Positions 21,691 through 33,050 of a DNA stretch of 64,000 bases are shown piece by piece. Under the pieces are notes generated by a model that made no database searches, was not told where the DNA came from, and saw nothing but the letters and a program-made list of their open reading frames with translations. This stretch comes from Zygnema cylindricum. Lineage: Eukaryota; Streptophyta; Zygnematophyceae; Zygnematales; Zygnemataceae. Positions within the stretch are counted from its first letter, which is position 1, and every line of letters begins with the position of its first letter. A program made the position numbers and the translations under genes. The DNA is taken from contig JBBHKE010001989.1 in NCBI GenBank assembly GCA_037447655.1, forward strand, positions 189,779 to 253,778. Reading direction: 5' to 3'.

Positions 21691-21909
21691 AGAAAATAAT
21701 GGGAGAGTATAAATTAATGTTTTCTTTTAGTAATTTCTAGGTTAAAAACTTGTAAAATAAAGACACAAAAATAGGAGAGGTAGTGTGCCTTTGACTCCTC
21801 TCTCAAGCCCCCACACTTGCTATAGTCACTGAAGGCTAAAGAGGGAGCTAAAGCCATGGCTCCCTAAGCTTCCTAGAGAGACAGACACCCGACCCTTGGT
21901 AGATTTACG

Positions 21910-21995
21910 AAAAGGATTGTCTGACCCAAGATTTGATCTTGGTACCTAACGTCTGTCAAAGTAGCCGTTAGCTTTGTCTTATAGTCTAGAACCAG
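21910..21995 (-). other. tRNA-like unit in C 3' LTR (antisense)
   Basis: Minus strand: perfect five-pair T-arm CCAAG/CTTGG around loop ATCAAAT (21928-21944), D-arm-like AGACAAAGC upstream and a TTTT run (complement of 21910-21913). The stem differs from CCGGG/CCCGG in element E by paired changes. Confidence 0.65.
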
Positions 21996-22375
21996 TGCTA
22001 AGATATATAGGGTACAATAACTACTAAAACACAAATAAGTTATGAATTTCATTTAACAGAATGAAGTGATTCGTAGAACATAGAATTGGTTATGTATAGT
22101 ACAGATTACAGTATTGCACGAAACAAATATATCGCACATTTGTTTCGACAGACAAAGTAAAAAGCCAATTCTAATCAGACGGCCACGATAGGAGCCGATA
22201 TCATGGAATGGACATTTTTGGCGGTTTTTGGTCGCCACCACACCAAGGGACATGTGGCGACATCTCATTTGCTTGCGCCATCTCCGGAGAATTTTAGTGC
22301 GAGATAGGATATGGCAAGCGTCACCTCTTTGGCCATGCCGTACAATGGTCGTACAGAAAGTAATTCGGCACCAAT

Positions 22376-23231
22376 TGTTTGTTTATAAAAGCTTTAGTCC
22401 TCTCTATATTTTGTGAGAGGAAAATATAAGACTTAGAAACATTTTCAGAGTTTTTCAAAGTGCTTATCAAAATTAGTGTAAACTGAGAATCTGGACTGTA
22501 CAAAACTAAGGAGATCACATCTGATTGTTCCTAGGCAATAAAAAGATTGCGAAATGGTGCGCATTACTTAATTACGACATACCGTGCGATAGACAAGATA
22601 GGACCTACAAAAATTTATCAAAATCTGAAAGTGGACCACAATCACGTGGCGGATCTCGTCACGTATAAGGTTTTTATGTCGGTAATAACTTTGTGGAAAC
22701 GCGAGTTTTACGTCACACATATTTTTTATTAGTATATACGATTACTAAAAGACTTTTGTAGACAATTAGGGTTTGTCTACTTGTACGAAACAGTGGGCGT
22801 ACGGTTGATGAATTTAACATATATCAGGTATCCAGATAGATTACATTAGAGTACGGTTAAAGAGTACCGTACCATTTTCTACGGTGCTTTGATTGGCTAG
22901 TTACGTAGAAGTAGATTTTTTTTGTATAAATTCTAAGACTCAGCGATTTCTATCAATTCTTTTCATGAGGATTCAAGGAGCACATATGTGCATTTTAAGG
23001 GATATTCTATCGGTTATATCTCTTTGTATATTTTAGCGTTTTGTTTGAAAATTTTTGAGTTGTCAACACACAAAGTAAACTCTTCTCTCATACAGTTTGG
23101 GGCCAATTTGCCATATTGACTGCTTTGTGCAGTAGGTCAAAGTTAGTATCTTGAGTGCTTATTATCTTTCGTTCTGTGATGGCTACTACTTCAGCAACAG
23201 CTGGTGCTGCACCAGCTGTCATACAACAACA
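22376..23231 (+). mobile_element. Solo LTR of a different family (in C 3' LTR)
   Basis: 856 bp, starts TGTTTGTTTATAAAAG, ends ACAACAACA, flanked by CCAAT (22371-22375 and 23232-23236). It has an internal TATA (near 22933) and GTAC-rich U3. Near its 3' end an ATG (23179) opens MATTSATAGAAPAVIQQ, running to the LTR end, which suggests that gag starts inside the LTR in this family too. No tRNA-like unit was seen in it. Related to 42896-43827. Confidence 0.85.
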
Positions 23232-23393
23232 CCAATAACTTTTTGTACGACATAGTGTTTTGATTAGTACCGTACACTAGTAGTAGAGGGATAAGAGAGG
23301 GGTTTTAAACATAGTAAAATCTAAGGTAGGAATCCTCTCTCCCAAAATGCATCTGTACAAACAGGTCATCTTTGACCTTTTAAAATTTACTAC

Positions 23394-24284
23394 TGTTGAA
23401 AAGAGGTAATTAATAATTAACTTCTTTCTATTTTCGTTATACTTTAAAAAGAGAGAGTGAGTATCAAAGGCACGCCATGGCTGCCGCCATATTTAAAAAG
23501 TGGCAGATTTTTGAAGTAGAGGATATTTTATTAAAATGTTGCCTACATCCAGATTTGAACATGAGTGTGTGGTTCACTATATAGTTGTTAGCCTTATCCA
23601 CTAAAGAGTCACCGAAACGATACACATGACGAATTTCAAAGATATATAAACATTAACGCGACGGCTAATTAACACCAAACTAACGAAGAGGAACAATTCA
23701 TGCACGTACGCGAATCTGAACCGTGTAAAATATGTTTTGATCAGACATCCAACATTATAGCCCCCACCCAAAGTGATCTTTTTGCGGCATTCGGAGATTG
23801 CGTCACGCGGTGCCACGTGGTGCCACATTATTTGATACCGAAGAAGATGGGAGGAGGAACCATGGCTCCCGATTTGAGAGGTGTCACCTTGTAAACCATG
23901 TTGTACAATGGACGTACAATAAGTACATCGCCCATTGTACCTTCTGGTACTATATAGTGTTCCTATTAGACTAGGGTTTAGTAGTAGGTATTCGTGAGTA
24001 GGCAGACCAAGACTTAGTGATATTTAGGTACTTCTTCAAAATAGAGCTTGTAACTATAAAGGTCATCTTTGACCGGCCATAACTTACTGCTCAATGGAGC
24101 AAATTCAGTGATTCTTTTTGCGTTTAACACAAAGAAGTCTTGTCCTCACAAGGGTGAGGGTGGTCAGAATATTTTTGTGCCTAAGCGGCACTTATTTAGT
24201 CGGAAAGTGGAAGGGGCAAATATAATCCTAGTGGCTTTACATTGGCTGCTTATTCTTTGGGTTAATAAAGACCACAAAATTTCA
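23394..24284 (+). repeat. Element D 5' LTR
   Basis: Ends AAATTTCA before the primer site. It has the CCATGGC core near 23476, a CCACGTGG G-box near 23814 and the hairpin CCTCAC-AAGG-GTGAGG (near 24142-24157). The terminal ATG is ATA here but ATG in the 3' LTR. Confidence 0.9.
23533..23614 (-). other. tRNA-like unit in D 5' LTR (antisense)
   Basis: Minus strand: A-box-like TTTAGTGGATAAGGC (near 23590-23608), B-box-like GTTCAAATC (near 23553) and a TTTT run (complement of 23533-23536). The T-stem is weak. Confidence 0.5.
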
Positions 24285-25478
24285 GGTTATGGGCCCACCC
24301 TCTTGGGTGCCCATATTTGATGGATCAAACTTTTTATATTGGGAAATGATGATGGAGGCAGAACTATTTGAGAAGCATCTATGGGGCATAGTGTCTGGAC
24401 AAATTTGATGCCCACCTCCACCTAGGTTTGGAGGGACAGGTTTATCTAGCACCTTCGCCACTATAGTAGCTAGAACAACAGCCACCATCACCGAGAATGA
24501 AGATGAGGAAGGAGAGGAGATTCTCATGGAAGGAGAAAATGGAGGAGTTGCAACTCAAGTGACACTATTGCCGAAGGCGTTACTGGCAGCAGCACCACCA
24601 ACAGTGGTGACAAGGGTTCAGACCGACAAATCAGAGTATGAAAAGTGGAATTACAAAGACAAGGTTGCTAAGCTATTAATTCTTAAAAGTGTAGCAAAAG
24701 GCATTGTCATTCCCGTTATGCATATCAAATCTTCATCTCAGATTTGGATATCAATAGTTAACAAATATAAGAGTGGATCATTGCAGCAACAACAGTTGGC
24801 AAAAAATAAGATTGCAACTTGTACTTATAAGGGAGGAAGCATGAATAATTATTGCAATAATTTAGGAGAGCATTGTTTAGAGAGCTAGAGAGTGCAGGTA
24901 ACTCATGGTATGAGAGACAAAGAGTGGACACATTAATGATGAAACTACCTGAAGAGTATGAGAATATCATTAACCGATTGCAGGACATATGAGATAGCAA
25001 TTGGAATTATGATGACACAGTGGGAATGATTTTAGTGAAAGAAAGCACCATAGAGCTTAGGAGAGGGAGTCCAAGTGTTCAAGCATTGTCTGGAGGAGCT
25101 GATTGGAGGAAGTGTGATGAGGAGAAAGGGAAATATCCCTATCGAAACTTTGGTGGAAGAGGACAATGATGTGGCAGATTTGATAGACAAGGGAGAGGAA
25201 CTTGTCGAGGAGGATTATGTCACTTCTTCAAGAAACCGAGACACTATATGGCTGAGTGTGTCAAACTTGCAGATCTTCGACTGAAAGATGGGGAAGGAAC
25301 CTAAAAGGATGGAGGAAAAAAAATGCTTTCTTGACTCAAGTTCATGATGAGGAAGAGCACAAAGAAATCGAATCAGAAGAGAAGCCTGAGGATCTTCTTT
25401 TTCATCCAAAAAACAGTGTAAAGCATGTCGACATTCCACGGAGACAGAAGTGTGCTTTCCGAGGTAAGAGGGATCCAC
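24285..25478 (+). pseudogene. Element D gag with primer-binding site (broken)
   Basis: GGTTATGGGCCCA (24285-24297) begins the internal region. Gag starts GPPSWVPIFDG; a TGA near 24408 interrupts it. An open stretch at 24526-24888 holds the QQQQLAKNKI block. The zinc knuckle near 25219-25260 reads CHFFKKPRHYMAEC, with the second Cys replaced by Phe. Several shifts follow. This gag is clearly diverged from the A/B/E types. Confidence 0.8.
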
Positions 25479-26246
25479 TCGAGGATGGGTGGATCATAGA
25501 CTCAAGGGTCTCAATGCATATGTGCAAAGATAGAAGTAGGTTCACTAAAAAGAGAAAGATCAAAACAATTGAGATAGAGTACGGAGATGGTAGAGTAGAA
25601 ACCACAAGTCTAGTTAAAACTGTTGACTTCAAGGTTCTAGTTGATGGAAAAGCCTGAATTGTAACACTCTCGTTCTTTATATTTCACAGCTTAGCAAAAA
25701 CCTCGTCTCAATAGCTGTCCTAGATGAAAAGGAGTTTGAAACAGGAACTAGAAAAGGAATCTTCACAGTATGCTTTGATAATAAGGTTTATTTCATAGCC
25801 GAGAAGAGCATTCAAAAAAATTTCACAATTGTTCTTTGCAATGAAAAGAGTGTTCTCTACTCGTGTGCAAGTGAGATGATGCTTTGGCACAAAAGGTTGG
25901 GGCACGTGCACCTAAATAGATTAAAGAAAATGAAGAAAAATGGAATAGTGAAGGGTATTACTTTTGAGGATGATGAGACTTTCGCTGATTGTAGTGGATG
26001 TGCCCAAGGGAAGGTTTATAGACTTCCATTTCCAAAAGCAACCACACTTAGGAGAGAGAAAGTATTGGATCTAATTCACATTGATATTTGAGGACGTGCT
26101 AGGTATGCTTCACATGGGGGGAAGAGATGGATGTTAACCATCACAGATGATTGGTCTAGATACACGAAGGTATACTATATTAGACATAAGTTAGAGGTAT
26201 TGAAATGTTTCAAATAGTATAAACTATGGAGTGAAAAACTACATCA
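25479..26246 (+). pseudogene. Element D protease and integrase N-terminal half
   Basis: The protease active site reads DSRVSMHMC (about 25498-25525), so DSG is lost. Integrase starts MMLWHKRLGHVHLNRLKKMKK (spanning 25876-25938) with an intact finger, CSGCAQGK near 25990. The first catalytic region reads IHIDI then TGA near 26089. It stops at 26246, where element E inserted into the KLH codons, and resumes at 32431. Confidence 0.8.
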
Positions 26247-27286
26247 TGTTGAAATTGAAAATTTTTTATAGTATTTTCTAGGTTTAAATATGTTAGTATA
26301 AAAGAAAAGAAAAGGACAAGCAACCTGCCTCCACCTCCTCTCTCTATCCCCAATACTTGTTGTAGTCTCAAAAGGATAGATAGGGTAGTTGATCCATAGC
26401 TGCCTTAGTTCAACAGGCAGTTATTTTTAGTAGGTTACTAGAAATATTACCTGACGGACCCGGGATTTGATCCCGGTACCTGTGGTTCGTCAACTTGGCC
26501 GATAGCGGTCAGCTTTATCCTATTAGACTAAGACCAATGCTAAATGCTAAAGTATGTGATAGATATATATTTATTTAGGGAGGAACAAACCCATTTAACT
26601 AAAATTATATACGGCATGCATAGATACAGTTTTATGAAAGTATAAAGTACGATTCTATTTCAAAACGGATACAACGCATTTTGTTTCGGCAACGAAACAA
26701 ATGTCGCGCAAGTATTTATAACGGCTGTGATTGCGTCTCGCTGCAAATCCAACGGCGCACATCATCCCCGAAATTCCGGAGTGGTCACTTTGGCGTTTTG
26801 TGACGTTGCATGACCTGGAGCCACATGGAGAGATGACATTCGGTCATAGGAATTCTGAGTAATGTACGGACGAGTGAAAAACAGACACACGTCCGCTTAA
26901 TAGCCTTGTCGTACATAGGCCGTACAAAAGGTACACCGGCAGTAGTACTTTTTGGTACGATACAGTAATCTGATTGGTCCGTACTGCAATAGGTAGAAGT
27001 TATTAGAGGGAATCAGGACTTAGAAAATTTTGGTAGGTAGTCACCTCTCTTCCTTTGAGAGTTTGTATGAATTGGCATTTTTACTGCCTCATAACTTATC
27101 GGCTTGTTGGCCGTTTTCAGTGATTCTTTTTGCTACAGACTCAGGGGAGTCCAGGCTGCATAGGGGTGCAGTCAAACTGTCATTTTGCCTTCCTGGACAG
27201 CAATGGTTGTGGCTTGAAGTGGGTTAGTTAAATACTAGATAGAGGCTTCCTATATTCTGTGGTCCAATGGACGACACAGAATTGCA
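26247..27286 (+). repeat. Element E 5' LTR
   Basis: 1040 bp, starts TGTTGAAATTG, ends GAATTGCA. It contains the CT block, the antisense tRNA-like unit, the GTACAAAAGGTAC / GTACTTTTTGGTAC inverted pair (about 26932-26968), a CCAAT-type ATTGG (near 26972) and the hairpin GACTC-AGGG-GAGTC (near 27137). The ATG at 27267 in the terminus opens gag. Confidence 0.9.
26455..26540 (-). other. tRNA-like unit in E 5' LTR (antisense)
   Basis: Minus strand: A-box-like TTAGTCTAATAGGATAAAGC (near 26512-26531) and a perfect five-pair T-arm CCGGG/CCCGG with loop ATCAAAT (26460-26476). No close T-run terminator is seen in this family, unlike the others. Confidence 0.6.
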
Positions 27287-28370
27287 CATTATGGGCCCAC
27301 CCTCTAGGGTGCCCACCTTCAATGGATCTGGGTTCATCTATTGGGAAGCCATGATGATGGGAGCTTTGTGGGAAAAACGATATTGGAGTATCGTCAGTGG
27401 AGAAGAAAAACGTCCACGTTCGGGAACTCCACCAAGATTTGGAGGAGTAAGGTTTCCTGCTACAACGGATGCCTCAGCGGAGGAGGCAGATGATGGGGAC
27501 AGCAGTGTGTCCGAAAAGGGGAAAGGGAAGGAGACCTCCCTTACTCCTATTGCCACAGTACCGGGAGCGGCGACTGTGAAGACCGCGGAGAACAATACTC
27601 AAATGTGGGAGGATGTAAACATGGCTGCCAAGAACTTTATTTTGAGGCACCTCACTCAAGCTCTAGCCACCCCTCATCTTCACATTTACAAGGCCGAGGA
27701 GTTGTGGGTGAGTTTGGTGGAGACTTATAGAGCTAGAACTATTCAGGAGCTCCAGTTGGCTGAGCAAAAGCTTGTGAGTTACACTTACAAAGGAGGAAAG
27801 ATGTTAGATTACTGTAATGATCTTTCTTGTTTGTATATGGAGATGGAAAGTGCCGGGTGGACAGGTACAATGAAAATGAAAGTTAACACCCTTATAAAGA
27901 AGTTACCAGATGTGTTCGAGAACATAGTGTACCGAGTACAAGAAATGCCTGATAGTTCATGGAAATGGAACACAGTGGTCAGGATGATACTTGTGCACAA
28001 AAACACGGTGGAGATTAGGAGAGGAAGAAAGAGCATTCAAGCCCTAGCAGAAGGAGGGGACAGATGGGGGAAGGACCCGAAGAAACCATACAAAGGGGAT
28101 AGAGATCAGTCTGGAGGACCTAGGCCCCCAAAGGGTCTTTGTCATTTTTGCAAAAAACTGAGACACTTCATCGCAGATTGTGTCAAGCTGTCTGATCTGA
28201 GGCTCCAAGAGAACCGTGGAGGGAGTTCTTCCGGAGGGAAGAAAAAGGCACTTGCGGTTACAAAAATGACAGGAGAAATCGAGGATGAGTCCCCTGAGGA
28301 GGATGGGGAGCTTCTTTTTGACAAAAGTCTGGAGGAGAAGGAGATCCCTCAGAGACACAAGTGTGTTTTG
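27267..28370 (+). pseudogene. Element E gag (nearly open)
   Basis: Opens at ATG 27267 in the LTR and is uninterrupted for about 370 codons. It has the GPPSRVPTFNGSGFIYW capsid start, the MWEDVNMAAKNFILRHLTQAL block and a zinc knuckle at about 28139-28180 reading CHFCKKLRHFIADC (CCHC residues present, Gly before His changed to Arg). A single-base shift near 28370 puts protease out of frame. It is the most complete gag in the window. Confidence 0.85.
27287..27299 (+). promoter_or_regulatory. Primer-binding site, element E
   Basis: CATTATGGGCCCA; the first two bases differ from the GGTTATGGGCCCA consensus while the ATG core is kept. It lies in the gag frame. Confidence 0.75.
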
Positions 28371-29960
28371 AAGCAATTCGGGAAGCTCCACAGGAAGGAT
28401 GGATTATCGACTCAGGTGCATCCATGCATATGTGTCGTGATAAAGAACTCTTCATTAAGCTAAGGAAAATCCCTACTGTAGAGATAGAGTATGGGGATGG
28501 GAGAGTGGTTACTACACATCTAGTGGGATCAGTAGATCTGAAAGTCTTAGTGGAGGGTAATACTTCTATACTTACATTCACAGATGTACTCTACATTCCT
28601 CAGCTGAGTAAAAATCTTGTTTCTACGTCTGTGTTAGATGACAAAGAGTTTGATACCTTCACTAGAAAGGGAGTCTTTACAGCTAAGTATAGGGATGAAG
28701 TTTACTTCACGTCAGATAAGGGAAGCCAAGGAATGTTTAGGCTTAACCTGAGTAATGAAAAAAAGAATGCTTACTATGTTGGTGTTCCTAAGTTGATGAT
28801 TTGGCATAAACGATTGGGGCAATGTGCATTTTGATAGGTTGAGGGAAATGAAAAAGCTTGGGGTAGTAGATGGCATTAAGTTTGGGGATAATAAAATGAT
28901 GAATGATTGTCGAGGTTGTGCTCAAAGTAAGGCTCATAGACTTCCCTTTCCCAAATCCGCCACATATAGAGGTGAGAAGGTACTAGATCTAGTCCACACA
29001 GATATCTGGGGACCTGCAAAAGTGCCTTCGGTTGGAGGAAAGAGGTTTATGTTGACAATAACCGAAGACTGGTCTAGATACTCTATAGTCTACTTCCTAA
29101 AAACAAAGTCTAAAACATCAACTTACTTCAAAGAATATAAAGCTGTGAGTGAGAAGTTGCATGGAACCCCCATTAAGAAGATAAGGAGTGATAATGGGGG
29201 GGAATATACCTCTAACCAATTTGAGGAATACTTGAGAGATGAGGGATGTCAACACAAGAAATCCGTACCGTATAACACGGAACAAAATGGGGTAGATGAG
29301 AGGTTCAACCAAACACAAAGAGATAGTGCATGTAGTATGTTGGCCGACAAGAAAATAAGAAAGAGATTTTGGGGAGAGGCCATGAACTGTGCCAACTACA
29401 TTAAGAATAGAGTCCTTACCTTAGCTGTAAAAGGAAAGACACCTTATGAGAGATGGGTGGGAAGGAAACCAAATATCTCTCACCTTAGAATATTTGGTAG
29501 CCAAGTTTACAGTCTTGACACGGATAAGAAAAACTGGAAACTATATGCTAAGCGAAAAACCCAGATACTTTATAAAGTCTATGACTTAGCAAAGAAAGAT
29601 ATCATTCTGGTCAAACACCTTGTTGTCATGGATGAAGGGAAATCATTTGACCCTTTTAAATATACCAAAAAGATAAGAATCAGATTTGAGTCTGAATATG
29701 AGGAGGACTCCATCCTTCCCGAAAGGTACATGAGTGAAACAAGGATTGCAGATTTAGGGGAGATCCAAGACACAGGCAATCCACCGGAAACGTCACATAT
29801 TCCTATGGACTTCGAAGAGATAGAAGAGGAGGGATCAGAACCGGTTTCCATAGAAAGGGGAGCCGATGAGACAGTAAGGAGAAATCCAAGACTTCCCTCC
29901 ATCCCAGCCTCGGAGTTTGAGGGGGGGAGAAGGAGCAGTAAAAGGATTCAAGAAAAATAG
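28371..29960 (+). pseudogene. Element E protease-integrase
   Basis: Protease: GWIIDSGASMHMCRDKELF near 28398-28454, DSG intact. A one-base insertion near 28821 splits the integrase finger (WHKRLG ... CRGCAQSK). The integrase core is open from 28824 with HTDIWGPAKVPS (first Asp), SDNGGEYTSNQF (second Asp) and TEQNGV (Glu), so the DDE residues are all present. About 30 bp is missing near 29570, where related copies read VGYDEDVKGY. A TAG at 29958-29960 ends the frame just before RT. Confidence 0.85.
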
Positions 29961-31587
29961 GCGGCTTTGGTAACTAAGCTATCTCACCCAGATGAGCCTC
30001 AGCCATACTCGGAGGCAGTAAACAGCCCGGAGAAAGACAGATGGATTAGAGCCATAAACGATGAGATGGCCTCTATCATGGAAGCAAATACTTGGGAACT
30101 AGCGGGCTCTCCTCCTAACATAAAAACCTATCGGCTGTAAATGGGTGTTTAATCTAAAAATAAACCCAGATAATACTATTGAGAGATATAAGGCTCGTTT
30201 TGTAGCAAAGGGTTTAACCCAAAAAGAGGGGATTGACTATGAGAACACTTTTGCTCCAGTTGCTCGGTTCCCATCAGTAAGGATTCTCCTCAGTCTAAGT
30301 TCAGCAAAAGACATGGAAATTCATCAGATGGACATTAAGACCGCATTTCTCATTGGTGAGTTAGAGGAAGAAATCTTCATGCGGCAAACAGAGGGATTCG
30401 TGGAGAATGGGGAAGAGAGCAAAGTCTGCAGGCTCATAAAGTCCTTGTATGGATTTAAGCAAGCTCCCCGACAATGGAAAAAGAAACTAGATGAGTTTCT
30501 CACTGGTATGGGATATATTCGGATCAGCTCTGACCATTCTATCTATATGTTTGAAGATGAGAATGGTGTCATTTTTATTGCAATTTATGTGGATGTTCTA
30601 CTTGTGTTGAGTAAATCTTTGGAAAAGGTTAATAGGCTAAAGAAAGATCTTAGCAACAGATTTGATATGAAGGATTTAGGTGAGGCAAGATACATTTTGG
30701 GAATTCAATTGGAAAAAGATAGGGGGAAAAGAATCATAAGACTCACTCACAAAGAAGCAATAGGAAATATGCTTGATAACTTTCAAATGGAGAAATCTAA
30801 CAGTTGTACCACTCCCATGGACTTAAAGACAGTAAGTGATAGGAGTGTAGAAGGAGGAGTGATAATCTTAGACGATCACGTGAGTCCAGAGGAGAGAGAG
30901 TTTATGAAGTCTATTCCTTACAAACAGGTCGTAGGAAGTTTGATCTACTTTATGAACTGTAGAAGGCCGGACCTGGCGGCAGAAGTAGGAGTCCTCAGTA
31001 GGAGTCTTTAATGATCCTAAGAAGAGAGACTGGGAGGCAGCCAAGAAAGTCATGAGATATCATGCTGAAACAAGAGAATTATGGTTGCATTTGGGAGGGG
31101 AGCACACTGATATCACCACTTGAGTGATGCCAGTTTTGAGAATGCACCTATGAGAAGATGCACTTCTCGATATGTTTTGTATGTGGGAGAAGGTGCTTGC
31201 TCTAGGAGCAGTAAGCAACAAAAGGTGGTTGCTCAGTCTACTATGGAGGTTGAGTATATGGCGTTTTGTTCTACTGTAAAGGATCTAATGTGGGTGAAGT
31301 CATTGTTGCAAGAACTGGGATATATGAAGGAGGGAGTGCATGAAATATTTTGCGATAATCAAGCTACAATCACAATTGCAGCCAATCCAAAACACCATTT
31401 CAAAGCAAAACATATGTACATAAGATTAAGCTTCGTAAGAGAAAAAGTTGAAAATAAAATTTTAAATCTTGTGTATAGACTTGATAAAGAAATGGTGGCT
31501 GACATGATGACCAAACCCGTGCCCTCTCCTAAATTAAAATATTGTCGGGACAAATGCGGGTTGAAAGAAAAATTAAAATTAGACTAG
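29961..31587 (+). pseudogene. Element E reverse transcriptase-RNase H
   Basis: RT begins with the EMASIMEANTWEL block near 30064; a frameshift near 30125 precedes GCKWVF. The frame is open from 30145 to 31011 with ERYKARFVAKGLTQKEG and HQMDIKTAFLIGELEE. The polymerase box reads YVDVLLVL, with the second catalytic Asp replaced by Val. One-base shifts occur near 31008 and 31122. RNase H then runs to the stop at 31585-31587 with TMEVEYMAFC and FCDNQATI. Confidence 0.85.
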
Positions 31588-31600
31588 AAAATAAGGGGAG
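31588..31600 (+). promoter_or_regulatory. Polypurine tract, element E
   Basis: AAAATAAGGGGAG immediately before the 3' LTR, identical to that of element B. Confidence 0.85.
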
Positions 31601-32430
31601 TGTTGAAATAAATAGATTTCTATAGTATTTTCTAGGTTTAAATATGTTAGTATAAAAGAAAGGAAAAGGACAGGCAACCTGCCTCCCCCTCCTCTCTCTA
31701 TCCCCCATACTTGTTGTAGTCACTGAAGGATAGAGAGGGTGGTTGATCCATGGCTGCCTTAGTTCAACAGGCAGTTATTTTTAGCAGGTTACTAAAAATA
31801 TTACCAGACGGACTTGGGATTTGATCCCGGTACCTACGGTTTGTCAAGTTGGCCGATAGCGGTCAGCTTTATCCTATTAGACTATGACCAATGCTAAATG
31901 CTATAGTATGTGATAGATATATATTTATTTAGAGAGGAACAAATCCATTTAACTAAAATTGTATACGGCATGCATAGATACAATTTTATGAAAGTACAAA
32001 GTACGATTCTATTTCAAAACGGATACAACGCATTTTGTTTCGACATGGAAACAAATGTCGCGCAAGTATTTATAACGGCTATGATTGCGTCTCGCTGCAA
32101 ATCTAGCGGCGCACATCATCGCCAAAATTCCGGAGTGGTCACTTTGGCATTTTGTGACGTGGCATGACCTAGAGCCACGTGGAGAGATGACATTCGGTCA
32201 TAGGAATTTTGAGGAATGACATTTTTACTGCCTCATAACATATCGGCTTGTTGGCCGTTTTCAGTGATTCTTTTTGCTACGGACTCATGGGAGTCCAGGC
32301 TGCACAGAGGTGCAGCCAAACTATCATTTTGCCTTCCTGGATAGCAATGGTTGTGGCTTGAAGTGGGTTAGTTAAATACTATATAGAGGCTTCCTATATT
32401 CTATGGTCCAATGGAGGACACAGAATTATT
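31601..32430 (+). repeat. Element E 3' LTR with internal deletion
   Basis: Starts TGTTGAAATAAATAG. It matches the 5' LTR up to about 32218 and again from about 32219 (CATTTTTACTGCC). The 5' LTR segment from about 26862 to 27066 is missing; that segment held the GTAC pairs, CCAAT-type box and TATA-like region. The terminus reads GAATTATT against GAATTGCA in the 5' LTR. Confidence 0.85.
31807..31890 (-). other. tRNA-like unit in E 3' LTR (antisense)
   Basis: Minus strand copy of the 26455-26540 unit, with the T-arm CCGGG ATCAAAT CCCAA slightly altered (wobble pairs) and the A-box-like segment kept. Confidence 0.55.
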
Positions 32431-33050
32431 CATCAAACCTCAATAAAAAGATGAATGATAATGGGAAAGGTACACCTCGGGAATTTGAAGAATATCTTAA
32501 ATAAGAAAGAATTCGTCATGAGAAAATGGAGTAGCACAAAGAGTGAATAGAACTTTAGGAGATATGTCTAGAAGTATGTTAACTAATAAGAGGATGGGGT
32601 TGCAGTTTTGGGGCGAGTGTATGAACTATGCTAATTTAATCAAAAATAGTGTCCTAACTTCAACAAATAAGAAGGAAACTTCGTATGAGAGGTGGACAGG
32701 AAAAAAGCCTGATTTGTCTAGTTTGAGGGTGTTCGGAAGTCAACTGTACACTTTCGATTCCGGTAAGACTAAATGGAAGTTAGAAGGTAGAGGGAAACTA
32801 GGATATCTTGTTGGATATGATGAGAGCAGAAAAGGATACCGACTGTATGACTTGAAAAAGATAAATATAATTTTGGTAAAACACATATTGGTGATGAATG
32901 AAAAGAAGTCCATTGATCCATTCAAATATAATAAGGAAGTCAAAATTAGATTTGAAACAAATCAGTTATTTGACTTTGACTTTTAAAATGAAGAGAATGA
33001 AAATGAAGAAAAAGAAAAAATTGCAAATCTACCAAAGGAGAACGAGGAAA
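32431..33050 (+). pseudogene. Element D integrase C-terminal half
   Basis: Continues integrase after the E insertion: HQTSIKR, a short degraded stretch with stops around the second catalytic Asp region, then an open run from 32543 with MNRTLGDMSRSML, YERWTGKKPDLSSLRVFGSQLYTF in pieces and ILVKHILVMNEKKSIDPFKYN. A TAA near 32984 follows, then a Glu/Lys-rich acidic spacer. Confidence 0.8.

Larger units (their letters stand above)
21706..23393 (+). repeat. Element C 3' LTR, first two parts
   Basis: Covers 21706-22375 and 23232-23393, separated by an unrelated solo LTR. It matches the 5' LTR from the CT block onward. The leading dinucleotide is AG instead of TG. It is cut again at 23393 by element D and resumes at 35764. 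Confidence 0.85.
26247..32430 (+). mobile_element. Ty1/copia element E (innermost full-length copy)
   Basis: LTRs 26247-27286 and 31601-32430, primer site, gag-pol and polypurine tract, flanked by CATCA (26242-26246 and 32431-32435). It is the least degraded copia on the plus strand, with five frameshifts and one stop in an otherwise open gag-pol. Nested in D, which is nested in C, it is the youngest of the three. The 3' LTR has lost its promoter segment. Confidence 0.9.

Noticed and set aside
23700-23894. Small gene in the D LTRs (64-codon frame, also at 35174)
   Set aside because: The two copies are alike because they are the paired LTRs of one element; no independent sign of coding was found.
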